Source of the DNA: Utricularia gibba
Taxonomy: Eukaryota; Streptophyta; Magnoliopsida; Lamiales; Lentibulariaceae
Reading direction: 5' to 3'
Assembly: GCA_002189035.1 (NCBI GenBank)
Contig: NEEC01000011.1
Coordinates: 558,001 to 622,000 of the forward strand
DNA length: 64,000 bases
Shown here one piece after another: positions 22,810 to 33,594 of the stretch; position 1 is the first letter of the stretch; every line of letters starts with the position of its first letter. Position numbers and translations under genes: made by a program. Under the pieces are notes generated by a model that had not been told where the DNA came from, did no database searches, and saw only the letters and a program-made list of their open reading frames with translations.

Positions 22810-23106
22810 AATCATCTGTATTCTGTGTTTCAACAAACATATTGTTCCATTTATTGGATAACAGGGAGTTTTGAAGTAGCCAAGTGCAATTCTCTTTTTT
22901 GTCTAAGCCTCGATTTTGGAATGCAACTCAAAATTTTATTTATTTATTTCTCGAGTCTGCTCTTCTAATGCGCAAGCAAGAGTGAGAAATGAGGAAAACC
23001 CTATAGAAATCTTAAAGGATTTCCTTTATTTATATGTGTAGATTCTTCCCTAAACCATTTCGCACGTGAGGGGTGATTTTTTTTTTTCAGTAATAAACTA
23101 GGGACT
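22810..23106. other. Unassigned interval
   Basis: No gene seen. The short frame at 22783-22968 straddles an LTR end and is not supported. Confidence 0.3.
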
Positions 23107-24276
23107 TGATAACACATATTTTTGAGTAGCTCAATGCATGGAATTTACTCATTTTATGCTACAAAAATTAAGCTTAATTGTCTATTTCTATATTTTTGCA
23201 CATAAGTACCGTAGGAGTGCACTTTTAGTCTTACTTGGGACTAAATCTACAATTTAGTCCAACAGTTCCTTTCAAGCAATGCAGCATGGGTCGCAACACA
23301 AATCCCAAGGAGCAGAGTATGAACAGTGTGGGGGTAGGAAAGGTGACAGAAGTCTGAAGAAGAGTACACACAAAGTCCAAGTAGGTGAAAAAGGAAGATT
23401 TTGGACAAAAAGGGAGGAAAGGTGGAGAGAGAAGTAGATCTCCCCTTGGAGACTCACGAACACATTTTTCTGGGGAGAAGGTTTTCTGGGGAGGAACAAG
23501 AAGGAAGACAAACAGGAACGAAGCTGAAGTTCAAGATTATTTGCTGTCTTCAAAAAATATTACTCCTAGCTAAGAGTAGCTAGTGACGTTTTTCAGTTTT
23601 TGTTGACACTTCACATTACTTGCTTGTTTGCTTTCTGGTATTTGATTGTGAAATAAGCACACTGTGGGTGATGTTTTCTTTTCCACTTTCGTTTACCTTG
23701 AGCATGAGTGGCTAAATACTTAGGGGGGTGCCTTGGGGTAAAAAGGGGAGAAACATGTTAATCAACCTTTAGATCTAAACACCCATAAGTCACGCCACTT
23801 CCTTAACAAACCAGGATAGATCTAGGAGGGGGAAGTAGTGAAACCCAACTTAACAACCCTAATTAGAGGTAGACCAAAGATTAGGGGGAAAAACAAAAAT
23901 CCGGGTAGACCTAGATCTTGTGAGTTAGTTGTATGATTTGTGGTTTGTGTGAGTTTGTTTAGTGATGAGCATACATCCCCTAGGAGTCTCAAGGCATCAC
24001 CCATTCCATTCCAGAAACAACCGAACTCTAGAACTTATTACTTTTCTTTACTGTATTTTGTTTTAGTTCTGCTTTAGTCCTAGTTAAGACCAATTTTACC
24101 AACGTGACATTGATTCCTTGCATTGACCTTCACATAGCAAGCACCTAGCTCCTTGTGTTCGACCCTAGTCCACTATGCTCATAATTGTTTTATGCTTGAA
24201 TGTGTATTAGGTTATAAATTTATTTGATAGAAGAAATTTGCAATTTAACGACATTGCGTAATTTTTCCGTTTATCA
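23107..24276 (+). mobile_element. Solo LTR, TGATA family, TSD GGACT/AGACT
   Basis: TGATAACAC...CCGTTTATCA, 1170 bp. Flanks are ggact (23102-23106) and agact (24277-24281), a 5-bp duplication with one difference. Highly similar to the copy at 47038-48194. Internal ORFs on both strands are LTR sequence. Confidence 0.8.
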
Positions 24277-26420
24277 AGACTCTAGATTCTCAGATGAATT
24301 GAATGATACGGTTCAATCTCTTCTTTCAATTGAAGGCAGAGGGTTGGCTCTGTTCAATCTCTTCTTTCAATTTAAAAGATCAAATTGACCCAACGAGCGG
24401 AATGGAAATGAAGCGAGTTAAAGAACAGAGCTCCCATTTGGAGCGAGTTTGCAGGAGTTGATTTGCAGTAGGTTTCCATGCGGGAGTTATTTCTTTATCT
24501 AATTCTAGGGAGCACGGCTCCCATTTGAATTATCTTAGCCCCAGTCCATGTTATTCCAGTTTCTTGGAAAGTTTGACCAATTGTCAATTCTTGATTTCAA
24601 AAATTGGATCGGTTTGATCTATAGTCACATGCAGATTATCTTCATGTCCAGTACCATTCGCTGCACAAGTCAATCTCCATTCATTTATTCTGCCAATTCG
24701 GAGAGGCAATTATTTAAGATGCTGTCTTTTTTTTACTAACACATTTTTCAGTAGGTTATATATTCACTTATGCTGGCTTCTTGCTTGCCTCCATCGGGAA
24801 AATTTGGCTAGGTTTGATGATGGTCAAGGTTTTGTTGTAAATAAACATATGAGTCAAAAAATGTGGATATAGTCGAATGGTAAAATTTCTCTTTGTCAAG
24901 TAGAAGAAAAGATTTTTCGTAAAGCCATTATCCAAGAGAATACTTGTAGTTATTGACTTGAAAAGGGAAAATGTTGTATAATTGTTTTATTTTCTGCAAT
25001 TTTCTCAATCTCACTATGTAAATTACCCAATATTGTATAAAGTTGGGCATCACATGCATGCATGAAGGGTTCTAATTTATTATATTGGGTTTGGAGGCTT
25101 CGAAACCCAAAAGACTACACACACAAGAAAGTGCAAAACTGACCCTAAAAGCCTCTTGCGTGCGTGTGTCCATTTGGATTAGACATATATATAATCGATT
25201 GGTTCCTAAAATCGAGATAGTGTTCTGGAAGAATCTTTTGAATTTTGAAAGATCAAAAAATTCTTTAGTATAACATACTATGTGCTTGAGGTTTTGTTCG
25301 TTTCTTGTTTTTGTATCAAAAAATTCCTGAAAACTTTAGGTCAGATCCATTTTTGGATCACATTAGCCCCAAGACGTAGGTACTGAACTAGATTCAGAAT
25401 ACACTCACTTGGTGACTTCTTACTTCTCAAGGCCGCTGATCAAGCTATTTACATAAGCAAAAAAAATGGAAAGGTATAAAGTCATTAAAAGCTGTAACCT
25501 CTCTATAGTACTCTAATTCTTCGGAAGATATAATTGGGGGACATGTATGATTAGGTACTTAACGGCCAATATCTGGTTATTGCCGCTAGAAAAGGTTTAT
25601 TGACACAAATCGAATTTCTACTATGAACTCTAAAGTCGCTCCTTGCTTTATCTTTTTTTCATTTTAGATTTCTGATAAGCTAAATACACTGCACTCTTCG
25701 GCTAATTGACTCTACCCATTAACATCTGTTGCACATCCTTACACCTCTCAACTCGAAACCCTTTCCTATCTAGTGTCAGCTGATAGGAATTGAAAAAGCT
25801 AATTGACTCTGAGTTTTGAACAAGCTACTGCAACATCCATTTCATTAGGAATTGATAATCTTTTAACAATACCCTCGAAGAGATAGCAGCTTGAGTAGTA
25901 AAGTCTTGATTTCCAGAGGCTTCTAGGCTCGCTTTTGTTACTCATTGATGATACACTTTTTTTTTGGAATTGATCGATAGATTTCTCGAAACAATCTCCA
26001 ACTCATCGGATGTCACCTAATGCTAACAATTGTAGAATTCTAAAGTGTAGCAGCCCTTGAAATGAGTGCATAACTCTTTATTAATTTAAGACATTTGGGA
26101 GTTCTTTGGACTCCTTCCAAGACTGATAGGTGCCATTCTTAATTTACTAAATTATACTAATTTATAAATTATTATTCAACCATTTCATTTTTTCAAGTTC
26201 AATCAGAACAACATAAGACAACGCAAGGAAAAAAGATCAATGATTTTTAGATAAGTCGGTAAGATGATTTAAAAACTGATCATACCATGATGATAGTATC
26301 ATCTAGACAAAAGTAAATTGCCTCTTAATCGTAAATAAAATTTTTCAACTTTATTTAAATTAAATTGACCATTTTTTCCTATGAGGTCAACAGAAGACCC
26401 GAGACCATTATTTCTTGTGG
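24277..26420. other. Unassigned interval with a copia-LTR-like patch
   Basis: No gene recognised. About 25080-25300 weakly resembles the LTR at 36832-37275 (cgaaacccaaaag, the agcctctt block, the gaatc...aagatc block). A tandem near-duplication of ggttcaatctcttctttcaa lies near 24310-24370. The rest is featureless to me. Confidence 0.3.
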
Positions 26421-26430
26421 CAAATAATTA

Positions 26431-26680
26431 CATATTTGACCTAAAAATCAAGAGTTTGAGCATAACGAGCCCAGAAATTTTCATAAGGGGGCATAATGGA
26501 CCCATGCAATTTCATGAATGACATATTTGACCCATAAATTTTGTTAATTGGCATATGTAACCCATGAATTTTTTTTACCGTAGAAGACACTCATCTTACA
26601 ACAACAGATTTGGTCCATAAAAGTTTTGATTTTGATATATTTGACCCAAATTGTTTACTAGTTTGGCATTTGACCCACAC
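26431..26680 (-). repeat. Left array of the 30-bp motif
   Basis: The core catatttgaccc recurs at 26431, 26461, 26492, 26522, 26552, about 26606, 26636 and 26666, mostly 30 bases apart, with degenerate members. On the minus strand each unit reads gggtcaaatatg followed by AT-rich sequence such as atgaatttt. Confidence 0.75.
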
Positions 26681-27298
26681 AGTTGAATCTGCTTTAATAA
26701 TAATAATAATTTAATAATATATAATTAACTATTAAAATATTTAAAATTCTGTTTTTTTTTAAATTTGACCCTAAATCGAATTGGGGATGGCACTTCCTTT
26801 CCTGTCGCAGGTGAAGGCGAACTATGAAGAGCTCGAGAGAAGTGATTCCTGAACAACCGGAAAGGTGTGAAGATTGGACATATTTTCTTTTTTTTTCTGG
26901 TCCTCTATACACGGAATAGAAAAATGTGGAAAAAGATTATAAAAGAGCAGTTGTTCTAGATCATCATTCTTTGAAGGTATGGTTTTCATGATTTTTTCGC
27001 TTCACTGCATTATTGCATTTATTTCTTGTTTGCCTGATTGCTATTGTTGAACTTTTGTGCAAAAAGATTTGCACCCAGACAATCCACATCCCATTTTAAC
27101 TCATTGTACTGATAGGTGTCTCAACAATTTAAGCTTTCTATCTTGAATGAATGAATAGTATGGGTGGCTACTAATATTGTTCAAATGAAGCATCATTTGC
27201 TCTCTACGTTACTGAGACTTTACCTGCGACTACGTGTTGGCTACATTCAAGAATACAAATCCTCAGATAACTAGTAATAAGCTACAACCTTAATGCAG

Positions 27299-27610
27299 GT
27301 ATCAGTGCAGCACCACTGCCGTTTCTGTTGGTAAGTATGATAATAAACAAATCCCTATGTTGGTTGCTTTGCTTCAGATGACTAACTTGGCATGCATGTT
27401 ATGCAGTGGCTCCTACTTGCTATGCTCACTTTGGTGGCAGCGCAGCTGGGTCAGTGGATTAAGTTTGAGCAAAACTTGGAAACATCCTTTAGACAAGGTT
27501 GTGGTCCCAGCAGTACAACTTCGGCTCTGGCTGTCCCTTCGATGCCTCCACTTAAGAAAAAAGTTAGAAACTTGTTCTTTTACTCACCAGGACTGACCCA
27601 TCATACATAG
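27299..27610 (+). pseudogene. AGO4-clade Argonaute, last two exons (fragment)
   Basis: An exon of 32 bases (27299-27330) reads YQCSTTAVSV. An intron (27331-27406, gtaagt...tgcag) follows, and then an exon with VAPTCYAH, AAQLGQWIKFEQNLETSF, ALAVPSMPPLKKKVRNL and FFYS. This is the end of the PIWI domain of plant AGO4/AGO6/AGO9-type proteins (family form STTAISV, VAPICYAHLAAAQ, ending in MFFC). Those proteins bind 24-nt siRNAs and guide RNA-directed DNA methylation. One extra T after CYAH shifts the frame, and the normal end FFC-stop has become FFYS with read-through to TAG at 27608. The intron shows a DNA-level copy. Upstream exons are not recognisable. Confidence 0.75.
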
Positions 27611-27804
27611 CCTATCTTTTTGGAGATAAATATGATTAATACCTGGTTTTTCAACCCTCTCACTTCTTTTCTGCTTGGATTCACCTACACTAGGATAAGG
27701 GTAGTTATTTTTGCTTAGATAGTTATCTAAGGCAAATTGATGCAGAAGCTAGGGCCACCAAGTGAAGCCTAACTTGTTCGTTCCTATCATACTTTATGCT
27801 TTAT

Positions 27805-28013
27805 GGGTTAACTATACCAATTAAAGTTCTATGAATTTTCTTTGGGTCAAATACGCCTCGTTATGAAATTTTATAGGTCAAAAGTGTAAAAAATAAATTT
27901 TTTATGGGTTAAATATATCATGTACATAATTTTTTGTAGGTCAAATGTGTTATTTCATTAAAATTTTGGGTCATATAAGCCAAACCGGTATCAGTTCTAG
28001 TCAAATATATCGA
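27805..28013 (+). repeat. Right array of the 30-bp motif
   Basis: Units start at 27805, 27844, 27875, 27906, 27938, 27968 and 27999, with forms such as gggtcaaatacgcc and gggtcatataagcc. Spacing is 30-32 bases except for one of 39. Inverted relative to the left array. Confidence 0.75.
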
Positions 28014-28016
28014 AAG

Positions 28017-29082
28017 TCCTTGTGGTACTTTCCACTACCCTAGAAACTTGAATAAGAAATCAATCAACTAAGCTCATATCCTTGCCTAAAAGAATGAGCA
28101 ATTCCAATGCAATTCACATAGCCTCTTTCTATCAAGAAAAAATGAGTGAAGCTCCCAATGTGCCTATGACAGCACTCGGGTAAGGCTATCACTTCATTAG
28201 CTCAGGTTGTTTCAAGTGTCTTCTTGGATAGTCATAGCGGCCCAATCAGAACTCCAATGAGAATGTGTTGTGTCATTGAAAAATGATCTTGTCCAGGCTT
28301 GAAAACCCTTTTGTTGCTCTTAGATATGATCAGTTCAATAAGAGATCATGCTTTTTAGAAAAGTGTTTTTTTGTTGAATCATCATTTCATATGATTTCTT
28401 ATGAAATAAAAAAGACGGAAGTAGAACTTGTTTTACTTGCTTATCATAAGCAATATTTTTATTTGCACTCTAATTTTTTTCATTTATCAAACTTGCGTTG
28501 CACCAAATGTCCTACGGAATATGAGAATTTCCACCTTGTTGAAGATCTTCACAAATATTATACTTGGCTTTCTAGTGCCTCCTGTCTGTCCCTTTCCTCC
28601 TCTATACGTCTAACTTCACAAGCACAAATTCCACTTTTGATAGGTCCAAAAATTCATTAATAAAAAAACAACCCCTTTTCGGTTTATTGGTTTTGAGATG
28701 TGTAAATTAATTCCTTATATTCGCCAAATGGGACCTGCAACAATGATGGAGCACTCTAAGTAATCGCCCATATGTCATTGTCTTTCGTGTATTGGATTAC
28801 ATATCCGAAAGTTATCGCAACTCCATCAAAGGAACTAAGTGCCACTTGATGAGTAACCAAGAACAAAGGAGAGGGATATGGAACCTCGGAAATGTTCTTT
28901 TCATGTCTTATCTTCTGAACGGCAATGATTTTGCAATTCATTGAGCCTCAAACCAACCTGAAATAGTACTTTAAAAGATTGGTTAATTGTTGAGCATGAG
29001 GAAGAAATCTTTTCAAACCTCTTGCAATAGTATGAGGTTTCGTGGACTTGATTAGTGTGAAATTTCTTTTCAAGAGCCATCG
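28017..29082. other. Unassigned interval
   Basis: Contains a 125-codon plus-strand frame (28283-28660) and smaller minus-strand frames, none with motifs I recognise. No promoter, splice pattern or family similarity was seen. Confidence 0.3.
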
Positions 29083-29300
29083 TGATAACATTCAAATTTT
29101 CATGTTTTTAGGATATAAAAATCATTATTTTATTTCGCGATTTGAATGTTTATACATTATTTTTAAGTATTTTGCTATAGCTTAGGTGGACTAAATCTTA
29201 TTATACTTTTTAAGTATTTGGCTATAGGTTAGGTAAAGTTGTGATTTTATGTGTAGGCAAACTAAAATGATTTAGTAGACTGTATGTTACTAACTTAGCT
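29083..29300 (+). repeat. 5' fragment of a TGATA-family LTR
   Basis: Begins tgataacattcaaattttca and follows the start of the family (ggatataaaaatca; ctaaatc motif). Includes a small internal repetition of ttttaagtatttggctatag-like text. Truncated before the gag remnant. Confidence 0.5.
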
Positions 29301-29329
29301 AAAATGATTCAAGAGTGCTGGAATTATAG

Positions 29330-30395
29330 AAGATTCGAGTTGTTTGAGAGTCTTTCAATTCACTTTGAAAGGAGGAACAAAGACATGGTTTAATTCAATA
29401 AGGCCTAAAAATATTGCCAATTGGGGTGGAATGATGATAGTATTCTTGAGCAAATGATTTTCCAGCATCTAAAGCTGAGGGAATTAGATAGGAAATTAGT
29501 GATGTTGAACAAATGAACATTGAATCGCTTCATGATTATTGGGAGAGATTTAACCTACTTTCGGGATCTTGCCCATAGAATGGCTTTCAAACGAGCACCT
29601 TGTCAAGTATTTTTATGATGCATTATCGTGCACTGATAGTGCCATGGTTGATTTGGCACCAGGACAATTTCTAAGCAAGAAAACACCAATCTAGGCTCTT
29701 TCCTTGCTTGAGGAGCTAGCTGAATGCTCAAGATATATTATCATAAAGCAGACCTAAAATAAGAGAGTGTATGAAGTGAAGAGCAAGTCCATAAATTTAG
29801 AAACTGAACTTATGAAAAATGTTGTTGCAATGTCAAAAATGATGAAAAAGCTATTCTTATTCCAAACTAAAAGCATGCCATGCGGAAACTATTACAGAAC
29901 AGCACATGTTGCTGACAAATGTCCAGATTTGTTTGAAGAAGAGCATGTAAAGGCCATGTGATATTTAGAACTACAATAGAGGAATAAGTATGATCTATGT
30001 TCAAACATATACATTCCAAGTTGGAAGGATCATCCAAATTTTTATTGCAGCAACAACCACAATAGAGAGAGTTCAACAATGGTTAGCCAAATTTTTTGAA
30101 GCAGCAACAATCCTATCAAGCACCTCCATTTTGAAGATATAATTAGTAGAAAAAGCAGCAATTTTAACCCTCCAGGTCAAGGCAATGCTGGAGGGAGTTC
30201 TGGAAATTCTTTAGAAAAAATGTTGAAAACATTCATGGTACAGTCCATTAAAAATCAAGCTGAAAATCAATAACCTATCTCGAATTTGGAGGTTCAAGTA
30301 AGTCAATTGGAAACAAAGCTTAGGGAGCTGAAATACAAAGGAAGTTTACTATCTCAACCCAAGCTGAACCAAAATTCTAGTGGAGAGCCAAGTTG
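29330..30395 (+). pseudogene. Athila/Tat-type gag remnant
   Basis: Pieces of gypsy gag (Retrotrans_gag, PF03732) are readable in alternating frames: FESLSIHFERRNKDM, EQMNIESLHDYWERFNLL, VDLAPGQFLSKKT and LLEELAECS. A cysteine-containing segment and a glutamine-rich stretch follow, then a C-terminal part matching 883-1010 (SNLEVQVSQLE-type). Stops are numerous. It ends where chromovirus-like sequence begins near 30396. It belongs to the same broad lineage as the element at 883-8418 and supplies part of gag missing there. Confidence 0.65.
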
Positions 30396-30935
30396 AGAAG
30401 AGGGTTGGGTGGCCAGTTGCTGTGGGGTCGTCCATCATTGCTGGGGCAGAGAAAGGACTAACAAGGCATTCCTATGTTTGTGTTTCAAGGTGGAGGGGTG
30501 TACCATTAAGGGTAGAGATGGAGATTGGTAATGATGATACTGTGGGAGTAGGATGGATGTTGGGGGCTGACCGACACCAAGAGTCTTTAATCTAACTCAT
30601 GAGGATGTGGAACATGATGTCAGTGCCATAATAGGTATGCTCAATTCTCTTACTCTTACTGTTCTATTTGATTGCAGAACCACACAGTTGTTTGTGGCCA
30701 AGGACATAGTTGATAAGGTAGGACTTGAAGGCAAGGTTTTGGACGTGGCAGCTTGGTTGACGATTGGGTGAGTTTATCATATGGGCCATATCTTTTAGAA
30801 CTAGACATCCGAAAGTTTGACGGGATATTGGGATCGAACTGGCTTAGTGCGCATAGAGCCCGAATAGGTTGTACGGACCATGTGCTAGGGTTTTAGGATT
30901 CGAGGGGGAAGCAATGGGAGATAAAGGCTGGGGAG
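30396..30935 (+). pseudogene. Gypsy (chromovirus-type) protease remnant
   Basis: From about 30580 the frame reads RVFNLTHEDVEHDVSAIIG, then VLFDCRTTQLFVAKDIVDKV, then after a shift LLELDIRKFDGILGSNWLSA. This is the gag-asp protease region of Tekay/Del-like gypsy elements, where the active site is VLFDSGATHSFV. Here D-S-G is D-C-R, so the catalytic triad is destroyed. The fragment is not the continuation of the gag upstream, which belongs to a different lineage. Confidence 0.65.
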
Positions 30936-31044
30936 GAGTATTGTAGATGAGGGGCAGATGATGGGTGCGAGCCAATAGCTTACTGTCTACTAGTGTATGC
31001 ATTGGGTGGTGGGGAGACATCATAGGAAGGGTGGGATCCCCCAT

Positions 31045-31580
31045 TGGTGAGTAGAAAATCTGAATTGTTTGCATTGATTCATTCGAAAGTATGTGATTAT
31101 AAGATATGTGTATCTAGAGGTGGCAATAAGTTTATGATTACTTTTGTTGATGATTGCTCTAGATATACTCAAGTGAATTTGTTGAAACATAAATCCGAGC
31201 ATTTGATAAATTTATGTTATTTAAAGCTGAGGCAGAAAACCAACTTGAAAAGAAAATAAAAAGACTCAGATCTGATAAAGGGTGTGAGTATGTATTATTC
31301 AAAGACTTGTGTGAGAAGTATGGAATGATACATGAGAAGACTCCTCCCTACTTTCCTGAGTCAAATGGAGTTGCTAAGAGGGAGAATAGGACACTGAAGG
31401 AAATGATGAAATTATTGCTTATTATTTCTTGCATTCTAGATGAAATGTGGGGGGAAGCGATTCTCACAACTTGTCACGTTCAGAATCGAATCCCACGTAA
31501 GAAAATAGACAAAATTCCGTATGAGATATGGAAAGGCTACACACCAAACCTTAAGTATTTAAGGGTGTGGGGGTGTTAAG
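31045..31580 (+). pseudogene. Copia integrase (A2)
   Basis: The catalytic core is well preserved: SKVCDYKICVSRGGNKFMI, TFVDDCSRYTQV (first Asp), RLRSDKGCEYVLFKDLC (second Asp) and PYFPESNGVAKRENRTLKEM (Glu). It continues to KIDKIPYEIWKGYTPNLKYL and ends with YLRVWGC. One frameshift lies near 31200, between two overlapping open pieces (31044-31259 and 31214-31579). The D, D and E positions are all intact. The zinc-binding N-terminus is missing because the copy starts at the junction at 31045. Confidence 0.85.
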
Positions 31581-31789
31581 CAAAAGTGATGTTACCTGAT
31601 TCGAAGAAAAGGAAGATTGGGTCAAAAAAATTTGATTGTCTATTTATAGGATATGTATAGGGGAGTGCTACATATCAATTTCTTGTGATCAAGAGTCATG
31701 TCCTTGATCAGCATAGAATACTAGAAATAAAAAATGTAGAATTCTTTGAGCACATCTTTCCTCTAGTAGGAAAATGACAATATGGTGGT

Positions 31790-32590
31790 GATGAGACACC
31801 TACCAATGAACCTGCTGAAACTAGTGGATCCTTGGATGAAGTGCCTTTGAGACGAAGCAAAAGGCATAGGGTAGAGTCTAGCATCGGCGATGACTTCTAT
31901 GTGTATTTCACCAATGGAGATCCTCTGACCTACTATGCTGCAATTACTTCTCTAGATGCTCTATTGTGGATGAAGGCCATTCAAAGTGAGATGGATTTGC
32001 TCCATCAAAACAAGTTATGGAAACTAGTGGACCTAACCCTGGGGCAAAGCCAATTAGGAGCAAGTGGATTTTTAAGAAAAAGATCCTTGCAAATGGTAAA
32101 GTAGAAAAATACAAGATTCGCTTTGTAGCGAAGAGTTTCACTTAGAAACAAAGTGTTGACTACTTTGAGACATTTGCCTCAATGGTTCACTTCTTTGCCA
32201 TACGAGTACTCTTTGCAATGACATCTGTGCACAATTGGACAGTTCACCAATTTCAAAACGGCATTCTTGTATGGTGAATTGGAGGAAGAAATCTACATGT
32301 TTCAGCTTGATTGTTGTATAAAAGCTAGAGATGAACACAAAGTGTGTCGACTGAAGAGGTCACTATATGGCTTGAAACAAGCACCTAAACAATGGCATGA
32401 GAAATTTGATGAAGTCATAACATCATTAGACTTCACATCAAATCCAATCGAGAGATGTGTTTACTCTAAGACTTTTAATGATCAATGTGTGATCATAACT
32501 CTCTACGTTAATGATTTGGTGATCTTTGGGATGAACCAAGGCACAGTGCTAGAGGCCATGAAATTCTTAACCTCTAAATTTTAGATGAAG
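31790..32590 (+). pseudogene. Copia linker and reverse transcriptase (A2)
   Basis: Linker landmarks (VPLRRSKRHRVESSIG; LLWMKAIQSEMDLLHQNK) lead into RT: TFKTAFLYGELEEEIYMF-type sequence in shifted frames, VCRLKRSLYGLKQAPKQW, SKTFNDQCVII, then LYVNDLVIFG. The catalytic YVDD box reads YVND (codon AAT for GAT), a loss of an essential aspartate that A1 retains. Frameshifts occur near 32040 and 32250. The C-terminal part is disturbed by the 53-bp tandem repeats at 32606. Confidence 0.85.
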
Positions 32591-32605
32591 GACATGGGTG
32601 AATCG

Positions 32606-32760
32606 AGCTACATATTGGGCATCAAAATTATGAGAAATAAAGAAAGGTTTCTCAAGTTAGCTACATATTGGGCATCAAAATTGTGAGAAATGAAGAAGGG
32701 TTTCTCAAGCTAGCTACATATTGGGTATTAAAATTGTGAGAAATGAAGAAGGGTTTCTAC
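32606..32760 (+). repeat. 53-bp tandem repeat in copia RT, three units
   Basis: Units start at 32606, 32659 and 32712 (agctacatattggg...). Each would encode SYILGIKIMRN-type sequence. A1 has two units of the same repeat at 13859-13964. The period is not a multiple of three, so each extra unit shifts the frame. Confidence 0.85.
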
Positions 32761-33030
32761 TGACTCAAAGTCATTACACTATGAAATTCTTACAGAAGTT
32801 TGGTTTAAATGAGGAGAAACCAACTCGGACTCCATATGATCCTAGTATTAACTTAAAGAAAAATAGCGATGACCCTATGTCCCAAAGCGAATTTGCATAA
32901 ATAATGGGAAGTGTGATATATCTAATGAATCATACCCGACTTGACATAGCGTATGCAGTAGATAGACTGTGTAGATACATACACAACCCAAATGAGATTC
33001 ATTGGGCAGCTGTGAGATAGTTATTGAGAT

Positions 33031-33590
33031 GGGTTCTTTAATTTTTCTACCCACTGCATTTTATTGCTATTTTAAAAATATCCACTGTGTTATTATGTTA
33101 AAAAAATACTCATCTTCCAAAAATTAATTTTATTTTATTCTATTTTATTCCATTTCTATTAAATAAAGATCCGACATATCCATTTTATTTGATTCTCGAC
33201 ATGGGTTTTAATTTTGTTTTCTATTTATTTTATTATGTAAATTTGATAAATTATGTCAAAATTATTATTTTATGCTAAATATATGATAATTAAATGTAAA
33301 AGGAATTATAAAACATAAAAAATATAACTAATTTTTCACTTTGGTTTTTTATTTATTCATTTGTTGAATTCATGCTTTTTATTCATATTATATGATATTA
33401 TGTTTTGTATAGTAAAAAAAGGTATTTTATTCATAAAAAATGTAAATACAAATATAAATGTATATATATAAATATATAATTTTTATTTCATTATAAATCA
33501 TATCAATAAACACATTGTGTACTTTATTTAATAGTATTTAAAACTAAATTGAATTTTATAAAAAAACATAATTTGTAATGCGAAAATAAA
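33031..33590 (+). repeat. AT-rich MULE arm, copy 2
   Basis: Inverted relative of 12921-13593, also partly repeated at 36330-36548 (tattatacaaaac...atgaataaaaa blocks). No coding potential. Confidence 0.6.
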
Positions 33591-33594
33591 TTGA

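Larger units (their letters stand above)
26421..28016. mobile_element. Candidate gene-capturing TIR element with array-like ends
   Basis: Two inverted arrays of a 30-31-bp motif (26431-26680 and 27805-28013) bracket non-coding DNA and the AGO4-clade exons at 27299-27610. Outside the arrays, ttcttgtgg (26412-26420) and tccttgtgg (28017-28025) match at 8 of 9 positions, a plausible 9-bp target duplication of the Mutator type. The extreme ends pair imperfectly. No transposase lies inside, so it would be non-autonomous. Mutator membership is inference; the array-fragment-array layout is read directly. Confidence 0.5.
31045..33030 (+). mobile_element. Copia element A2, plus strand, integrase to RNase H start
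   Basis: Plus-strand relative of A1, covering integrase, linker and RT, cut at the MULE junction (33030/33031) at the same base as A1 (13594/13593). Gag and the 5' LTR are missing. The matching 3' LTR lies beyond the MULE at 36832-37275. Confidence 0.85.

Noticed and set aside
27299-27610. A functional host Argonaute gene
   Set aside because: Only the last two exons are present, with a frameshift and a lost stop, and no upstream PIWI, MID or PAZ sequence within the surrounding kilobases.
26431-28013. CRISPR-like array because of the regular 30-bp spacing
   Set aside because: Units are degenerate tandem repeats without unique spacers, occur as an inverted pair, and the genome is plant.
28283-28660. 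125-aa plus-strand frame
   Set aside because: No recognisable domain, no neighbouring exon structure and no second copy; length is compatible with chance.
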